Shown here: positions 57,230 through 64,000 of the stretch, piece by piece | Layout of the letters: each line of letters begins with the position of its first letter | How positions within the stretch are numbered: the stretch's first letter is position 1 | Assembly (NCBI RefSeq): GCF_900163755.1 | Contig: NZ_FUKI01000057.1 | Span: 21,494 to 85,493 of the forward strand | DNA: 64,000 nt | DNA from: Crenothrix polyspora | Lineage (GTDB): Bacteria; Pseudomonadota; Gammaproteobacteria; Methylococcales; Methylomonadaceae | Direction: 5' to 3' | The notes under the pieces: model-generated | The model's database searches: none | Seen by the model: the letters and a program-made list of their open reading frames with translations, nothing else | What the model was told of the DNA's origin: nothing | Translations under genes and position numbers: made by a program

Positions 57230-57799
57230 ATGCTGAATATTTTATTAGTCGAAAATAACGTGAACAGCACCTTATTGGAAAAAGCGCTCGTCAAATGTGG
57301 CTATGATTTTTTAAAGGTACAGGGCGGTGCCAGCTTTTTAACATTGGCCAAAGCGCATGATCCGGATGTCATTATTTTTAATCTCGACACACCCTCAGAC
57401 CCTCTGATCAGCAGCCTGTACAGTTTCCACCAGTATAAGCCGCTCCCTGTCATTATGTTTGCCAACCACTGCTGCGGCGACACCATTAATAAGGTCATCA
57501 ACGCCGAAGTCAGTGTTTTGATTATCGATGGCTTAACCGGTGTCCGTATTAACAGCATCATCCAGGTGGCAATGGCAAAATTTAATCAGCTCCAGTTGTT
57601 AAAAGAGGCTTTGGAAGAGGCACGTAGCCAACTTGAAAGTCGAAAACAAATTGACCGCGCCAAAACGATTTTGATGAAAACCCAAAATTTTACCGAAAAC
57701 GTTGCCTATCACACACTCAGAAAACTGGCGATGGACAGAAATATTACCCTGGGCGAAATGGCTAAAAATGTCATTGCGATGGCCGAATTACTCAAATAA
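57230..57799 (+). CDS. ANTAR-domain RNA-binding antiterminator (NasT/AmiR-like) with pseudo-receiver
   Basis: 189 residues. N-terminal receiver-like domain, coiled coil (LLKEALEEARSQLESRKQIDRAKTILM) and a C-terminal ANTAR domain (DRAKTILMKTQNFTENVAYHTLRKLAMDRNITLGEMAKNVIAM). ANTAR proteins bind RNA hairpins with hexaloops and prevent termination. The receiver lacks phosphorylation residues: the acidic pair is LLVENN and the acceptor site is IIFNLDTPS with Asn51 where NasT-type proteins have Asp. Control is therefore probably by a partner protein rather than a kinase. The GAF-like sensor gene follows after 13 bases. Confidence 0.88.
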   Translation: MLNILLVENNVNSTLLEKALVKCGYDFLKVQGGASFLTLAKAHDPDVIIFNLDTPSDPLISSLYSFHQYKPLPVIMFANHCCGDTINKVINAEVSVLIIDGLTGVRINSIIQVAMAKFNQLQLLKEALEEARSQLESRKQIDRAKTILMKTQNFTENVAYHTLRKLAMDRNITLGEMAKNVIAMAELLK

Positions 57800-57812
57800 A
57801 TAGACCCTTGTT

Positions 57813-58739
57813 ATGAAAACTTTTATCAAAGTGGTTGAAATATGGATACCTGATAAACAGCGCTGCCAGTTAGAATTCAGTTCCGGCATGTACGGTGCTT
57901 TGAATGATTTTAAAGCTGCCAGCGAACAACAGCATTTTGCCTACAATGAGGGCTTGCCCGGTAAAGCCTGGGCGGCGGGTCATCCCATTGTACTGACCCG
58001 CTTTGAGTATTCTTACTTTAAACGCACTGAAGCCGCACAAAAAGCCGGACTCACTTGCGGTATTGCGCTGCCGATTTTTTCCGGTGATTTTTTACTGGCC
58101 GTGGTGGTGTTTTTATGCGGCGATGATGAAGCGCATGCAGGAGCCATTGAAGTCTGGGGTAATAGCCCTACAGACCAGGATAGTTTACGGGTCATGAATG
58201 GCTATTATGGCACGCTGGATTACTTTGAAAACATCTCCAGGCTGGTCAGCATGCCCAAAGGCAAAGGCTTGCCTGGGATGGCGTGGCAAACGGGATTACC
58301 GGTTTTAATAGATAACATTGGCCAGGTTGATGAATTCATCCGTGCGGGTGATGCACAACTGGCTGGTATTACCACGGGTCTGGCCATCCCTGTCTGCACC
58401 AACAACGGGCAAAGCTATGTGATGACTTTTTTGTCGGCCAAAGCCACCCCGTTAGCCAAACGTATCCAGCTATGGATGCCAGATGCCACCGGTAAACAAT
58501 TGCTGTGCCAGCAAGGCTACAGTAAACACACCAACACGCTGGCGGAAATGTTTGAAAGCTTTGCGGTTAAAAAAGGCGTGGGAGCCTTAGGCCGGGTTTG
58601 GCTGAGCGGTGTACCTATCCTGACCACAACCCCACTCGCGCCTGAATACAATCCTGAATTAAACAGCTTAAGCAGTATGTTGGCTATGCCTGTTATTAAA
58701 CGCGGGCATTTAAAAGCTATTGTCACGTTTTTATTTTAA
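57813..58739 (+). CDS. Triple-repeat GAF-like sensor protein
   Basis: 308 residues built of three units of about 105 residues. Each begins with an IWxP/VW strand (residues 7, 111, 217) and contains G(L/A)(P/L)G(K/M/R)(A/V)W..G.P (residues 47, 152, 257), then a C-terminal LAIP/ALPI/LAMP strand. These are hallmarks of GAF-type small-molecule domains. No kinase or DNA-binding part. Encoded 13 bases after the ANTAR gene, it is a good candidate for its ligand-sensing partner, in the way AmiC or NasS control AmiR or NasT. That is inference. Confidence 0.75.
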   Translation: MKTFIKVVEIWIPDKQRCQLEFSSGMYGALNDFKAASEQQHFAYNEGLPGKAWAAGHPIVLTRFEYSYFKRTEAAQKAGLTCGIALPIFSGDFLLAVVVFLCGDDEAHAGAIEVWGNSPTDQDSLRVMNGYYGTLDYFENISRLVSMPKGKGLPGMAWQTGLPVLIDNIGQVDEFIRAGDAQLAGITTGLAIPVCTNNGQSYVMTFLSAKATPLAKRIQLWMPDATGKQLLCQQGYSKHTNTLAEMFESFAVKKGVGALGRVWLSGVPILTTTPLAPEYNPELNSLSSMLAMPVIKRGHLKAIVTFLF

Positions 58740-58916
58740 GGCACTGAAGCTCACTGTATTGGTGCAAAAACCCTATAACCCGCACCCTAGTCGGGCAATA
58801 TCTGAGTTGTCATTTGCGACCCACCCACCACATCCTACCTTAAGACCCGCCCATAAACAGTTGTAACCTCATGTAATAAATTACAAAAATAAAAAATATA
58901 TCCCAAAAACAGGACT

Positions 58917-58932
58917 TGGCACAGTGTGTGCT
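58917..58932 (+). promoter_or_regulatory. Sigma-54 promoter of the ABC transporter operon
   Basis: TTGGCAC then AGTGT then GTGCTTT: GG at 58918-58919, ten bases, GC at 58930-58931. Matches the -24/-12 consensus (TGGCAC-N5-TTGCW with one mismatch). Predicted start near 58943, giving a leader of about 148 bases. Confidence 0.75.
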
Positions 58933-58949
58933 TTATTCATTACAGAGGC

Positions 58950-59005
58950 GCTAACGATGGCATCTCCCGCTAAGCTAACAGCTGAGCAATCTGACAAAGG
59001 CGTCA
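58950..59005 (+). promoter_or_regulatory. Candidate ANTAR dual-hairpin in the nrtA leader
   Basis: Hairpin a: GCT-AACGAT-GGC (58950-58961), weak stem with one wobble pair. Hairpin b: TGAC-AAAGGC-GTCA (58992-59005). Both have six-base loops with A1 and G4. Hairpin b uses bases that otherwise pair in the terminator at 59000-59058. Confidence 0.5.
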
Positions 59006-59058
59006 ATTAAACAGCAGGTGTTGTTAGCAGCACGGCCAGTTTAGAGACGCTTTTTTTT
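59000..59058 (+). terminator. Leader terminator competing with ANTAR hairpin
   Basis: GCGTC (59000-59004) can pair with GACGC (59046-59050), directly before eight Ts. The stem is short and its loop long, so it is a candidate rather than a strong call. Forming it excludes hairpin TGAC-AAAGGC-GTCA, the expected logic of ANTAR antitermination. Confidence 0.45.
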
Positions 59059-59090
59059 GTTCAAAAATTCTGATACAGGACACGTTATTT

Positions 59091-60452
59091 ATGAATCAAC
59101 CTAAAAAACCTGCATTGACCCGTTTGGTCAGAGCCATCTCAGCTGCCGCACTTATTTCATCATTGACGTTGTCGGCTTACGTGAGTGCAGCTGAAAAACT
59201 GGAAAAAGAAAGCCTGAAACTGGGCTTTATCAAACTCACCGACATGGCACCACTTGCGGTCGCCTTTGAAAAAGGTTTCTTCGATGAAGAAGGTTTATCG
59301 GTACAGTTGGAAGCACAAGCTAACTGGAAGGTATTGCTGGATCGTGTCACCAGCGGCGAGCTGGATGGCGCACATATGCTGGCCACCTTGCCTTTTGGCG
59401 GTGCAGTGGGTTTCGGTACTAAGGCCGATATTGTCAGTGCGTTTACCATGACCTTAAACGGCGATGCCATTACTGTCTCTAACGATGTCTGGAAACAGAT
59501 GAAACCACAAATCCCAATGGAAGGCGGTAAACCAGTACACCCTATTAAAGCGGATGCGTTAAAGCCGGTGTTGGAAAAATATAAAGCAGCGGGTAAACCC
59601 TTCAACATGGCGATGACGTTTCCGGTGGGCACGCACAACATGAAGCTACGTTATTGGCTGGCAGCGGGTGGCATTAACCCTGGTTTTTATGAGCCTGGCG
59701 ACACTTCTGGCCAAAAAGGTGCAGAAGCCATGTTGTCAGTTACCCCGCCACCGCAAATGCCAGCGACGATGGACTCTGGCACCATAGTGGGCTATTGCGT
59801 CGGTGAGCCATGGAACCAGCAAGCGGTGTTTAAGGGCATTGGTGTCCCTGTTATCAGTGACTTTGAATTGATGAAAAACAGCGCGGAAAAAATATTTGGT
59901 GTCAGTAAAGCCTTTGCCGACAAAAATCCAAAAACCCATATTGCTATCGTTAAAGCCCTGATCCGTGCCTCGTTGTGGCTGGATGCGGAAGGCAATAAAA
60001 ACCGCAATGAGGCGGTTGAGATGTTATCGCAAAAACAATACGTCGGCGCGGATGCCGACGTGCTTGCCAACAGCATGACCGGTACCTTTGAATACGAAAA
60101 AGGCGATAAACGTGCGTTACCCGATTTTAACGTATTCGCCCGATATAACGGCTTTTACCCTTACTACAGTGATGCGATCTGGAGCCTGACCCAAATGCGC
60201 CGCTGGGGCATGGTCAGTGAAGCCAAACCCGACTCTTGGTATATGGACATTGCCAAACAAGTCTATAAACCCGATGTGTTCATGGCTGCCGCTAAAGCCC
60301 TGGTCGCTGAAGGTAAAGCCAAACCCAGTGATTTCCCTGCCGACGGCGAAACCGGCATTAAGCCACCGTCTTCCGACTTTATTGATGGCGTGACGTTTGA
60401 TGCCAGCAAACCCAATGACTACCTGAAACAGTTTGCCATCGGTTTGAAATAA
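59091..60452 (+). CDS. ABC transporter substrate-binding protein, NrtA/SsuA-like
   Basis: 453 residues with a signal peptide (residues 1-33, ending AYVSAAEK). Fits the nitrate/bicarbonate (NrtA/CmpA) group: LKLGFIKLTDMAPLAVAFEKGFFDEEGLSVQLEAQANWKVLLDRVTSGELDGAHML, MAMTFPVGTHNMKLRYWLAAGGINPGF, MDSGTIVGYCVGEPWNQQAV. These match nitrate-binding homologues better than sulfonate ones, so nitrate is favoured; nitrite, cyanate or bicarbonate remain possible. Downstream lie the permease and a double ATPase. Confidence 0.9.
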   Translation: MNQPKKPALTRLVRAISAAALISSLTLSAYVSAAEKLEKESLKLGFIKLTDMAPLAVAFEKGFFDEEGLSVQLEAQANWKVLLDRVTSGELDGAHMLATLPFGGAVGFGTKADIVSAFTMTLNGDAITVSNDVWKQMKPQIPMEGGKPVHPIKADALKPVLEKYKAAGKPFNMAMTFPVGTHNMKLRYWLAAGGINPGFYEPGDTSGQKGAEAMLSVTPPPQMPATMDSGTIVGYCVGEPWNQQAVFKGIGVPVISDFELMKNSAEKIFGVSKAFADKNPKTHIAIVKALIRASLWLDAEGNKNRNEAVEMLSQKQYVGADADVLANSMTGTFEYEKGDKRALPDFNVFARYNGFYPYYSDAIWSLTQMRRWGMVSEAKPDSWYMDIAKQVYKPDVFMAAAKALVAEGKAKPSDFPADGETGIKPPSSDFIDGVTFDASKPNDYLKQFAIGLK

Positions 60453-60479
60453 CAGGACGGGTGTTCCCTCATGAGTTAT

Positions 60480-60512
60480 GTAGGGTGGGCAAAAAAGCGT
60501 TGCCCACCCTAC
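60480..60512. repeat. REP-like palindrome
   Basis: GTAGGGTGGGCAA and TTGCCCACCCTAC arms around a seven-base loop. Shares the GTAGGGT end with the 605-706 element, and probably also stabilises the upstream mRNA, raising the binding protein over the membrane parts. Confidence 0.7.
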
Positions 60513-60657
60513 AAGCTAACGGTTTAGAAACACACTGTTTAAACAACTGATTTTTTAACCATGATGCCTTGGAGAAGGCCATAAGCAGTCCCTGTAGTGC
60601 GCTATTGATGTGAGATATATACCTGATTGTTCCCTCATGAATATGGGATGTTTCTCG

Positions 60658-60680
60658 GGTGCAAGGATGCACCATTTTTT
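60658..60680 (+). promoter_or_regulatory. Third AAGGAT hexaloop hairpin with T-run
   Basis: GGTGC-AAGGAT-GCACC followed by ATTTTTT. The hexaloop is identical to the two hairpins upstream of the cupin gene, while the stem differs by one compensated pair (A-T to G-C). This is covariation in favour of a selected RNA structure. A clear partner hairpin was not found just upstream. Confidence 0.6.
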
Positions 60681-60781
60681 AATAGTGGCATGGGGCACGA
60701 AACGAAGGACGCTGATTTAATCCAGCTTAAACGATTTATACATAAAAAAACGAACTGACCGACCCACAAGCAGGCAATACC

Positions 60782-61798
60782 ATGAACAACAAACTCATAC
60801 GATTTTTTAACATCACGGGGCTCACTTGGTTTATCCCGCTGGCCAAAATCATGGCCGGTGAAAACCCTAGCCAACAAGTGCGCGAGCTGTTCTTGATTAT
60901 GGGTGTACCCATTATCGCTTTTGCGCTGTTCCTGGGGCTTTGGAGTGTATCGGCCTCACAGGTGAATACCAGTCTGGGTGCTATCCCTGGCCCTACAGCA
61001 GTTTGGCATGAAGCCGGCGGCTTGCTGGATGAGCATTTTGCCGAGCGCAGTAAAGAGAGCGAATACTACCAGCGCCAACAAGAGCGCAATGACAAAGCCC
61101 TGGCAGAGAATTCCGCCGCAGAAACCAAAGTGCGTCCTTACAACGGCCAGGCCACTTACCTGGACAAGATATTCACCAGCCTGTACACCGTATTTTCAGG
61201 ATTTATCATTGCCACCCTGGTAGCTGTGCCGCTGGGTTTGCTGTGCGGCATGAGTCCTGTCATCAATACCGCCATCAACCCGTTAATTCAGATCTTCAAG
61301 CCGGTGTCACCGTTGGCCTGGCTGCCCATCGTCACCCTGGTGGTCAGTGCCGTGTATGTCACCACCGATGACTCGTGGTTTGAAAAGTCGTTCATCACCT
61401 CCGCCGTCACTGTCACTTTGTGCTCCTTGTGGCCTACGCTGATTAACACCGCCGTCGGCGTGTCGTCCATAGACAAGGACTTGACCAACGTGGGCAAGGT
61501 GCTACGCCTTAACTGGAGTACCCAGGTCAGAAAAATCATCATCCCGTCCGCTATGCCGTACATTTTTACCGGTATGCGTTTGTCCTTGGGCGTGGGCTGG
61601 ATGGTATTGATAGCCGCCGAAATGCTGGCGCAAAACCCGGGCCTTGGCAAGTTCGTCTGGGATGAGTTCCAAAACGGCAGTTCCAATTCGCTGGGTCGCA
61701 TCATGGTGGCGGTATTCACCATCGGCTTCATCGGCTTTATCCTCGACCGCATCATGCTGTCGCTGCAAAAAGTGTTTTCCTTTGGCAGAGCCATCTAA
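60782..61798 (+). CDS. ABC transporter permease, NrtB-like
   Basis: 338 residues; six or so membrane helices and the EAA loop typical of this group (VGKVLRLNWSTQVRKIIIPSAMPYIFTGMRLSLGVGWMVLIAAEM). N-terminal 100 residues include a charged periplasmic or cytosolic segment (ERSKESEYYQRQQERNDKALAENSAAETK) as in proteobacterial NrtB. Same operon as the binding protein and ATPase. Confidence 0.92.
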   Translation: MNNKLIRFFNITGLTWFIPLAKIMAGENPSQQVRELFLIMGVPIIAFALFLGLWSVSASQVNTSLGAIPGPTAVWHEAGGLLDEHFAERSKESEYYQRQQERNDKALAENSAAETKVRPYNGQATYLDKIFTSLYTVFSGFIIATLVAVPLGLLCGMSPVINTAINPLIQIFKPVSPLAWLPIVTLVVSAVYVTTDDSWFEKSFITSAVTVTLCSLWPTLINTAVGVSSIDKDLTNVGKVLRLNWSTQVRKIIIPSAMPYIFTGMRLSLGVGWMVLIAAEMLAQNPGLGKFVWDEFQNGSSNSLGRIMVAVFTIGFIGFILDRIMLSLQKVFSFGRAI

Positions 61799-61810
61799 CT
61801 AGGAGCAGCC

Positions 61811-63559
61811 ATGAACGCCGTCCCCCATAAAGTGATCGACATAAAAGGCAAGCCCATGCCAACCGAACCCTCAAACGACCCTTACCTGCCGCTGCTGGAG
61901 CTGAAAAATGTCTGTAAATCCTATGGTGAAGGCAGCAGCAAGGCCAGTGTTTTAAAAGACATTAACCTCAGTATCAAGCAAGGTGAATTTATTGCCATCG
62001 TCGGTTTTTCCGGCAGCGGCAAGACCACGCTGATTTCCTTGATAGCGGGTTTAATCCAGCCCGACAGCGGCGTACTGTTAAAGCAAAACCAGCCGATTAC
62101 CGAGCCTGGCCCTGACCGTGGTGTGGTATTCCAGAACTATTCGCTGATGCCCTGGCTGACCGTGTACCAAAACGTGGCCTTGGCGGTCGATGTTATCTTT
62201 AGTCACTGGTCGCCAGAACTGCGTAAAGCCCATGCCGAACATTATATTAACATGGTCAATTTGGGTAAGGCGATGGACAAAAAACCGGCGGAATTATCGG
62301 GTGGCATGCGCCAACGGGTGAATGTGGCCAGAGCCTTGGCCGCCAACCCCGACATTTTACTGCTGGATGAACCGCTGAGTGCGCTGGATGCGCTGACACG
62401 CGGCAACCTGCAAGATGAAATCTTGCACATCTGGGAACAGGAAAAGAAAACCGTCATTTTGATTACTAACGATGTCGATGAAGCCATTTACATGGCTGAT
62501 CGGGTGATCCCGCTCAATCCTGGCCCTAATGCCACTTTTGGCCCGGAATTTCCTATTACTCTTGAGCGCCCCCGCAACCGTACGGCATTAAACCAAAACG
62601 ACACTTTTAAACACATCCGTGCTGACATTACCCAGTATTTAATTGCTATCGGCATAGCAAAAACCCCTGAGAGCATCCAAAAAAATCTGTTTTTGCCCAA
62701 GGTTAAACCCAATACCCGCACTAACTGGGAGGTAGAAAAATCGCCGATCAATCAACAATCAGACATGCCATACCCGCGTTACCTGGAGTTCTCCAAGCTG
62801 TCGAAAATCTACCCGACACCCGATGGCAACAGCAGCGTTAAAGTGGTCGATGGCTTTGATCTGAAAATGCGCAAAGGCGAGTTTATTGCCATCATAGGTC
62901 ATTCTGGCTGTGGTAAATCCACCGTGCTATCAATGACCGCTGGCCTGAATGACATTTCCGAAGGCGTGATTATCCTCGATAACAAGGAAGTTACCACCGC
63001 AGGTCCCGACCGTGGTGTGGTGTTTCAAGCGCCCAGTTTATTCCCGTGGCTGACCGCGTTTGACAACGTCATGCTGGGTGTCGACAAGGTCTATCCGCAT
63101 GCGACATCGGGTGAGCGGCTTAAGATTGTCGAATATTATTTAACCCGTGTGGGGCTTGGTGATGCCTTGCATAAAAAAGCCGCCGACCTGTCCAATGGCA
63201 TGAAACAACGCGTGGGCATTGCCCGCGCTTTTGCGCTGTCCCCCAAGCTGCTGTTGCTGGACGAACCATTCGGTATGCTGGATTCCTTAACACGCTGGGA
63301 ATTACAGGAAGTACTGATGGAAGTTTGGGAGCGCACCCATGTAACGGCAATTGTCGTTACCCACGATGTCGATGAGGCCATTTTGCTGGCTGACCGCGTG
63401 GTGATGATGACTAACGGCCCGCACGCTAAAATCGGCAAAATTCAGGACATCGACTTACCCAGACCCCGCTCACGAAAAGACCTGTTAACACACCCTGATT
63501 ATTATAAATACAGAGAAAGCATCCTGAGTTTTTTGACGGAATGTGACCATACCCACTGA
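61811..63559 (+). CDS. Fused double ATP-binding subunit of NrtCD type
   Basis: 582 residues with two ABC ATPase domains in tandem. First: Walker A GFSGSGKTT, LSGGMRQRV, ILLLDEPLSALD. Second: GHSGCGKST, LSNGMKQRV, LLLLDEPFGMLD. The H-loop His is present in the second (VTHDVDEA, His518) but the first has Asn (ITNDVDEA, Asn220), so the first site may be weakened. In cyanobacterial NrtC the second half is a binding-protein domain; here it is a second ATPase. Codes for a heterodimer-like pair in one chain. 12 bases after the permease. Confidence 0.92.
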   Translation: MNAVPHKVIDIKGKPMPTEPSNDPYLPLLELKNVCKSYGEGSSKASVLKDINLSIKQGEFIAIVGFSGSGKTTLISLIAGLIQPDSGVLLKQNQPITEPGPDRGVVFQNYSLMPWLTVYQNVALAVDVIFSHWSPELRKAHAEHYINMVNLGKAMDKKPAELSGGMRQRVNVARALAANPDILLLDEPLSALDALTRGNLQDEILHIWEQEKKTVILITNDVDEAIYMADRVIPLNPGPNATFGPEFPITLERPRNRTALNQNDTFKHIRADITQYLIAIGIAKTPESIQKNLFLPKVKPNTRTNWEVEKSPINQQSDMPYPRYLEFSKLSKIYPTPDGNSSVKVVDGFDLKMRKGEFIAIIGHSGCGKSTVLSMTAGLNDISEGVIILDNKEVTTAGPDRGVVFQAPSLFPWLTAFDNVMLGVDKVYPHATSGERLKIVEYYLTRVGLGDALHKKAADLSNGMKQRVGIARAFALSPKLLLLDEPFGMLDSLTRWELQEVLMEVWERTHVTAIVVTHDVDEAILLADRVVMMTNGPHAKIGKIQDIDLPRPRSRKDLLTHPDYYKYRESILSFLTECDHTH

Positions 63560-63586
63560 GCCTGTTTATTTCACAAGGAAATCGCC

Positions 63587-63973
63587 ATGTCTAAATTATT
63601 ATTGAAACTGCCACTCTCGATAACCGTTTTATCACTATCAGTCGTTAGCAACTCGGCGCAAGCCAAAAGCGCCACCCAGGAAGTAGAAGATGCGCTTAAT
63701 TTTTATCATTACGGCAAAAACGGTGCGGTTAAAATTGATTTGAACACGCGCTGGGAAAATGTTAATCAGGGCGCAGGGCCTACAAATCCGGTCTCCGGTT
63801 TGCCTGTGCAAACGGCGAATGCGTTCACTTCGCGTTTACGTGCCGGTTTATTGTCACCCACGTTTTATGGCTTTCAGGGCTATGCCGAATACGAGGGCAA
63901 TCTGGCTATGGTTGAAGACTTTAACAGCACTCGCAACGGGCTAGTACTTAGTCACTCTTTAAGTGTCGGATAA
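63587..63973 (+). pseudogene. Outer-membrane porin (alginate-export-like), truncated
   Basis: Signal peptide (LSVVSNSAQA) followed by a beta-barrel start (ALNFYHYGKNGAVKIDLNTRWENVNQ, NAFTSRLRAGLLSPTFYGFQGYAEYEGNLAMVEDFNSTRNG). The barrel family usually has about 400 residues, but the frame stops at 63973 after 128, with a foreign-looking tail (LVLSHSLSVG). Likely interrupted near 63938-63945, where the following sequence no longer reads as a barrel in any frame visible here. It would have supplied outer-membrane passage for the transporter's substrate. A frameshift is the other explanation. Confidence 0.65.
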
Positions 63974-64000
63974 AGCTTTTTCAATTTTATCCGAGCATCC
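63940..64000. mobile_element. Possible left end of an inserted element
   Basis: Where the porin reading breaks, the sequence changes to TAGTACTTAGTCACTC and continues to the window edge without a barrel-like frame. Only about 60 bases are visible. I cannot identify a family or a target duplication, so this is a guess supported only by the broken gene. Confidence 0.25.

Larger units (their letters stand above)
58740..59090. other. nrtA-type leader region
   Basis: 351 bases without a gene. Holds a TTGGTGCA box (58759-58766), a sigma-54 promoter (58917-58932), two small hexaloop hairpins and a terminator in the leader. Confidence 0.7.
60453..60781. other. Intergenic region between binding protein and permease
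   Basis: 329 bases with a REP-like palindrome (60480-60512) and a third AAGGAT hairpin with T-run (60658-60680). TTCCCTCATGA occurs twice (from 60464 and from 60631). No gene is convincing. Confidence 0.6.

Overview
The window looks like a piece of chromosome from a gammaproteobacterial methylotroph, most likely a methanotroph of the Methylococcales. The main reason is a co-oriented ribulose monophosphate (RuMP) block on the minus strand: hexulose-6-phosphate synthase, phosphohexuloisomerase, transketolase, transaldolase and class II fructose-bisphosphate aldolase (about 20.2-27.9 kb). Gene orders such as nadB/rpoE-rseA, rpmF-plsX-fabHDG-acpP-fabF-pabC-mltG-tmk-holB and uvrC-pgsA support a gammaproteobacterium. 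No methane monooxygenase lies in the window, so the methanotroph assignment is inference.

Layout. 0-3.4 kb: end of an OmpA-like protein, an inner-membrane protein, a degenerate dynamin-like GTPase and a small lipoprotein. 3.4-9.1 kb: nadB divergent from a sigma-E envelope-stress operon (rpoE, rseA, degP) and a TPR lipoprotein. 9.2-15.3 kb: TetR regulator, pgsA, uvrC, a DinG/YoaA helicase and tsaB. 15.4-20.1 kb: an acyltransferase and the UDP-ManNAcA pair wecB-wecC. 20.2-27.9 kb: the RuMP block. 28.5-31.9 kb: purine and methylthio salvage, nagZ and a secreted repeat protein. 32.1-43.0 kb: a long housekeeping run ending in fatty-acid synthesis. 43.2-45.4 kb: uvrD. 45.4-53.9 kb: an AT-rich surface-polysaccharide cluster. 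54.3-56.0 kb: sodC and a membrane fatty-acid-hydroxylase-type protein. 56.5-64.0 kb: a nitrogen-type regulon with a cupin, an ANTAR RNA-binding antiterminator, a triple-repeat GAF-like sensor, a nitrate/sulfonate-type ABC transporter and a broken outer-membrane porin gene.

The strongest candidate for an undescribed system sits inside the RuMP block, between transketolase and transaldolase. Two translationally coupled genes encode a signal-peptide, single-pass membrane protein whose cytoplasmic tail carries three copies of a short motif (T/S-G-V-x-K/R-Y-L), and a soluble 373-residue protein carrying 15 clear copies, mostly on a 20-residue register. This resembles a membrane anchor plus a multivalent linker. 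I recognise neither protein, and a scaffold role for RuMP enzymes or membranes is inference.

The second notable item is regulatory. The 56.5-61 kb region has two sigma-54-type promoters (GG-N10-GC). Its leaders contain hairpins with an identical AAGGAT hexaloop followed by T-tracts, and the nrtA leader has a hexaloop hairpin that would compete with a terminator. These fit the known ANTAR-RNA recognition pattern (A at loop position 1, G at position 4), and an ANTAR protein with a non-phosphorylatable receiver domain is encoded between them.
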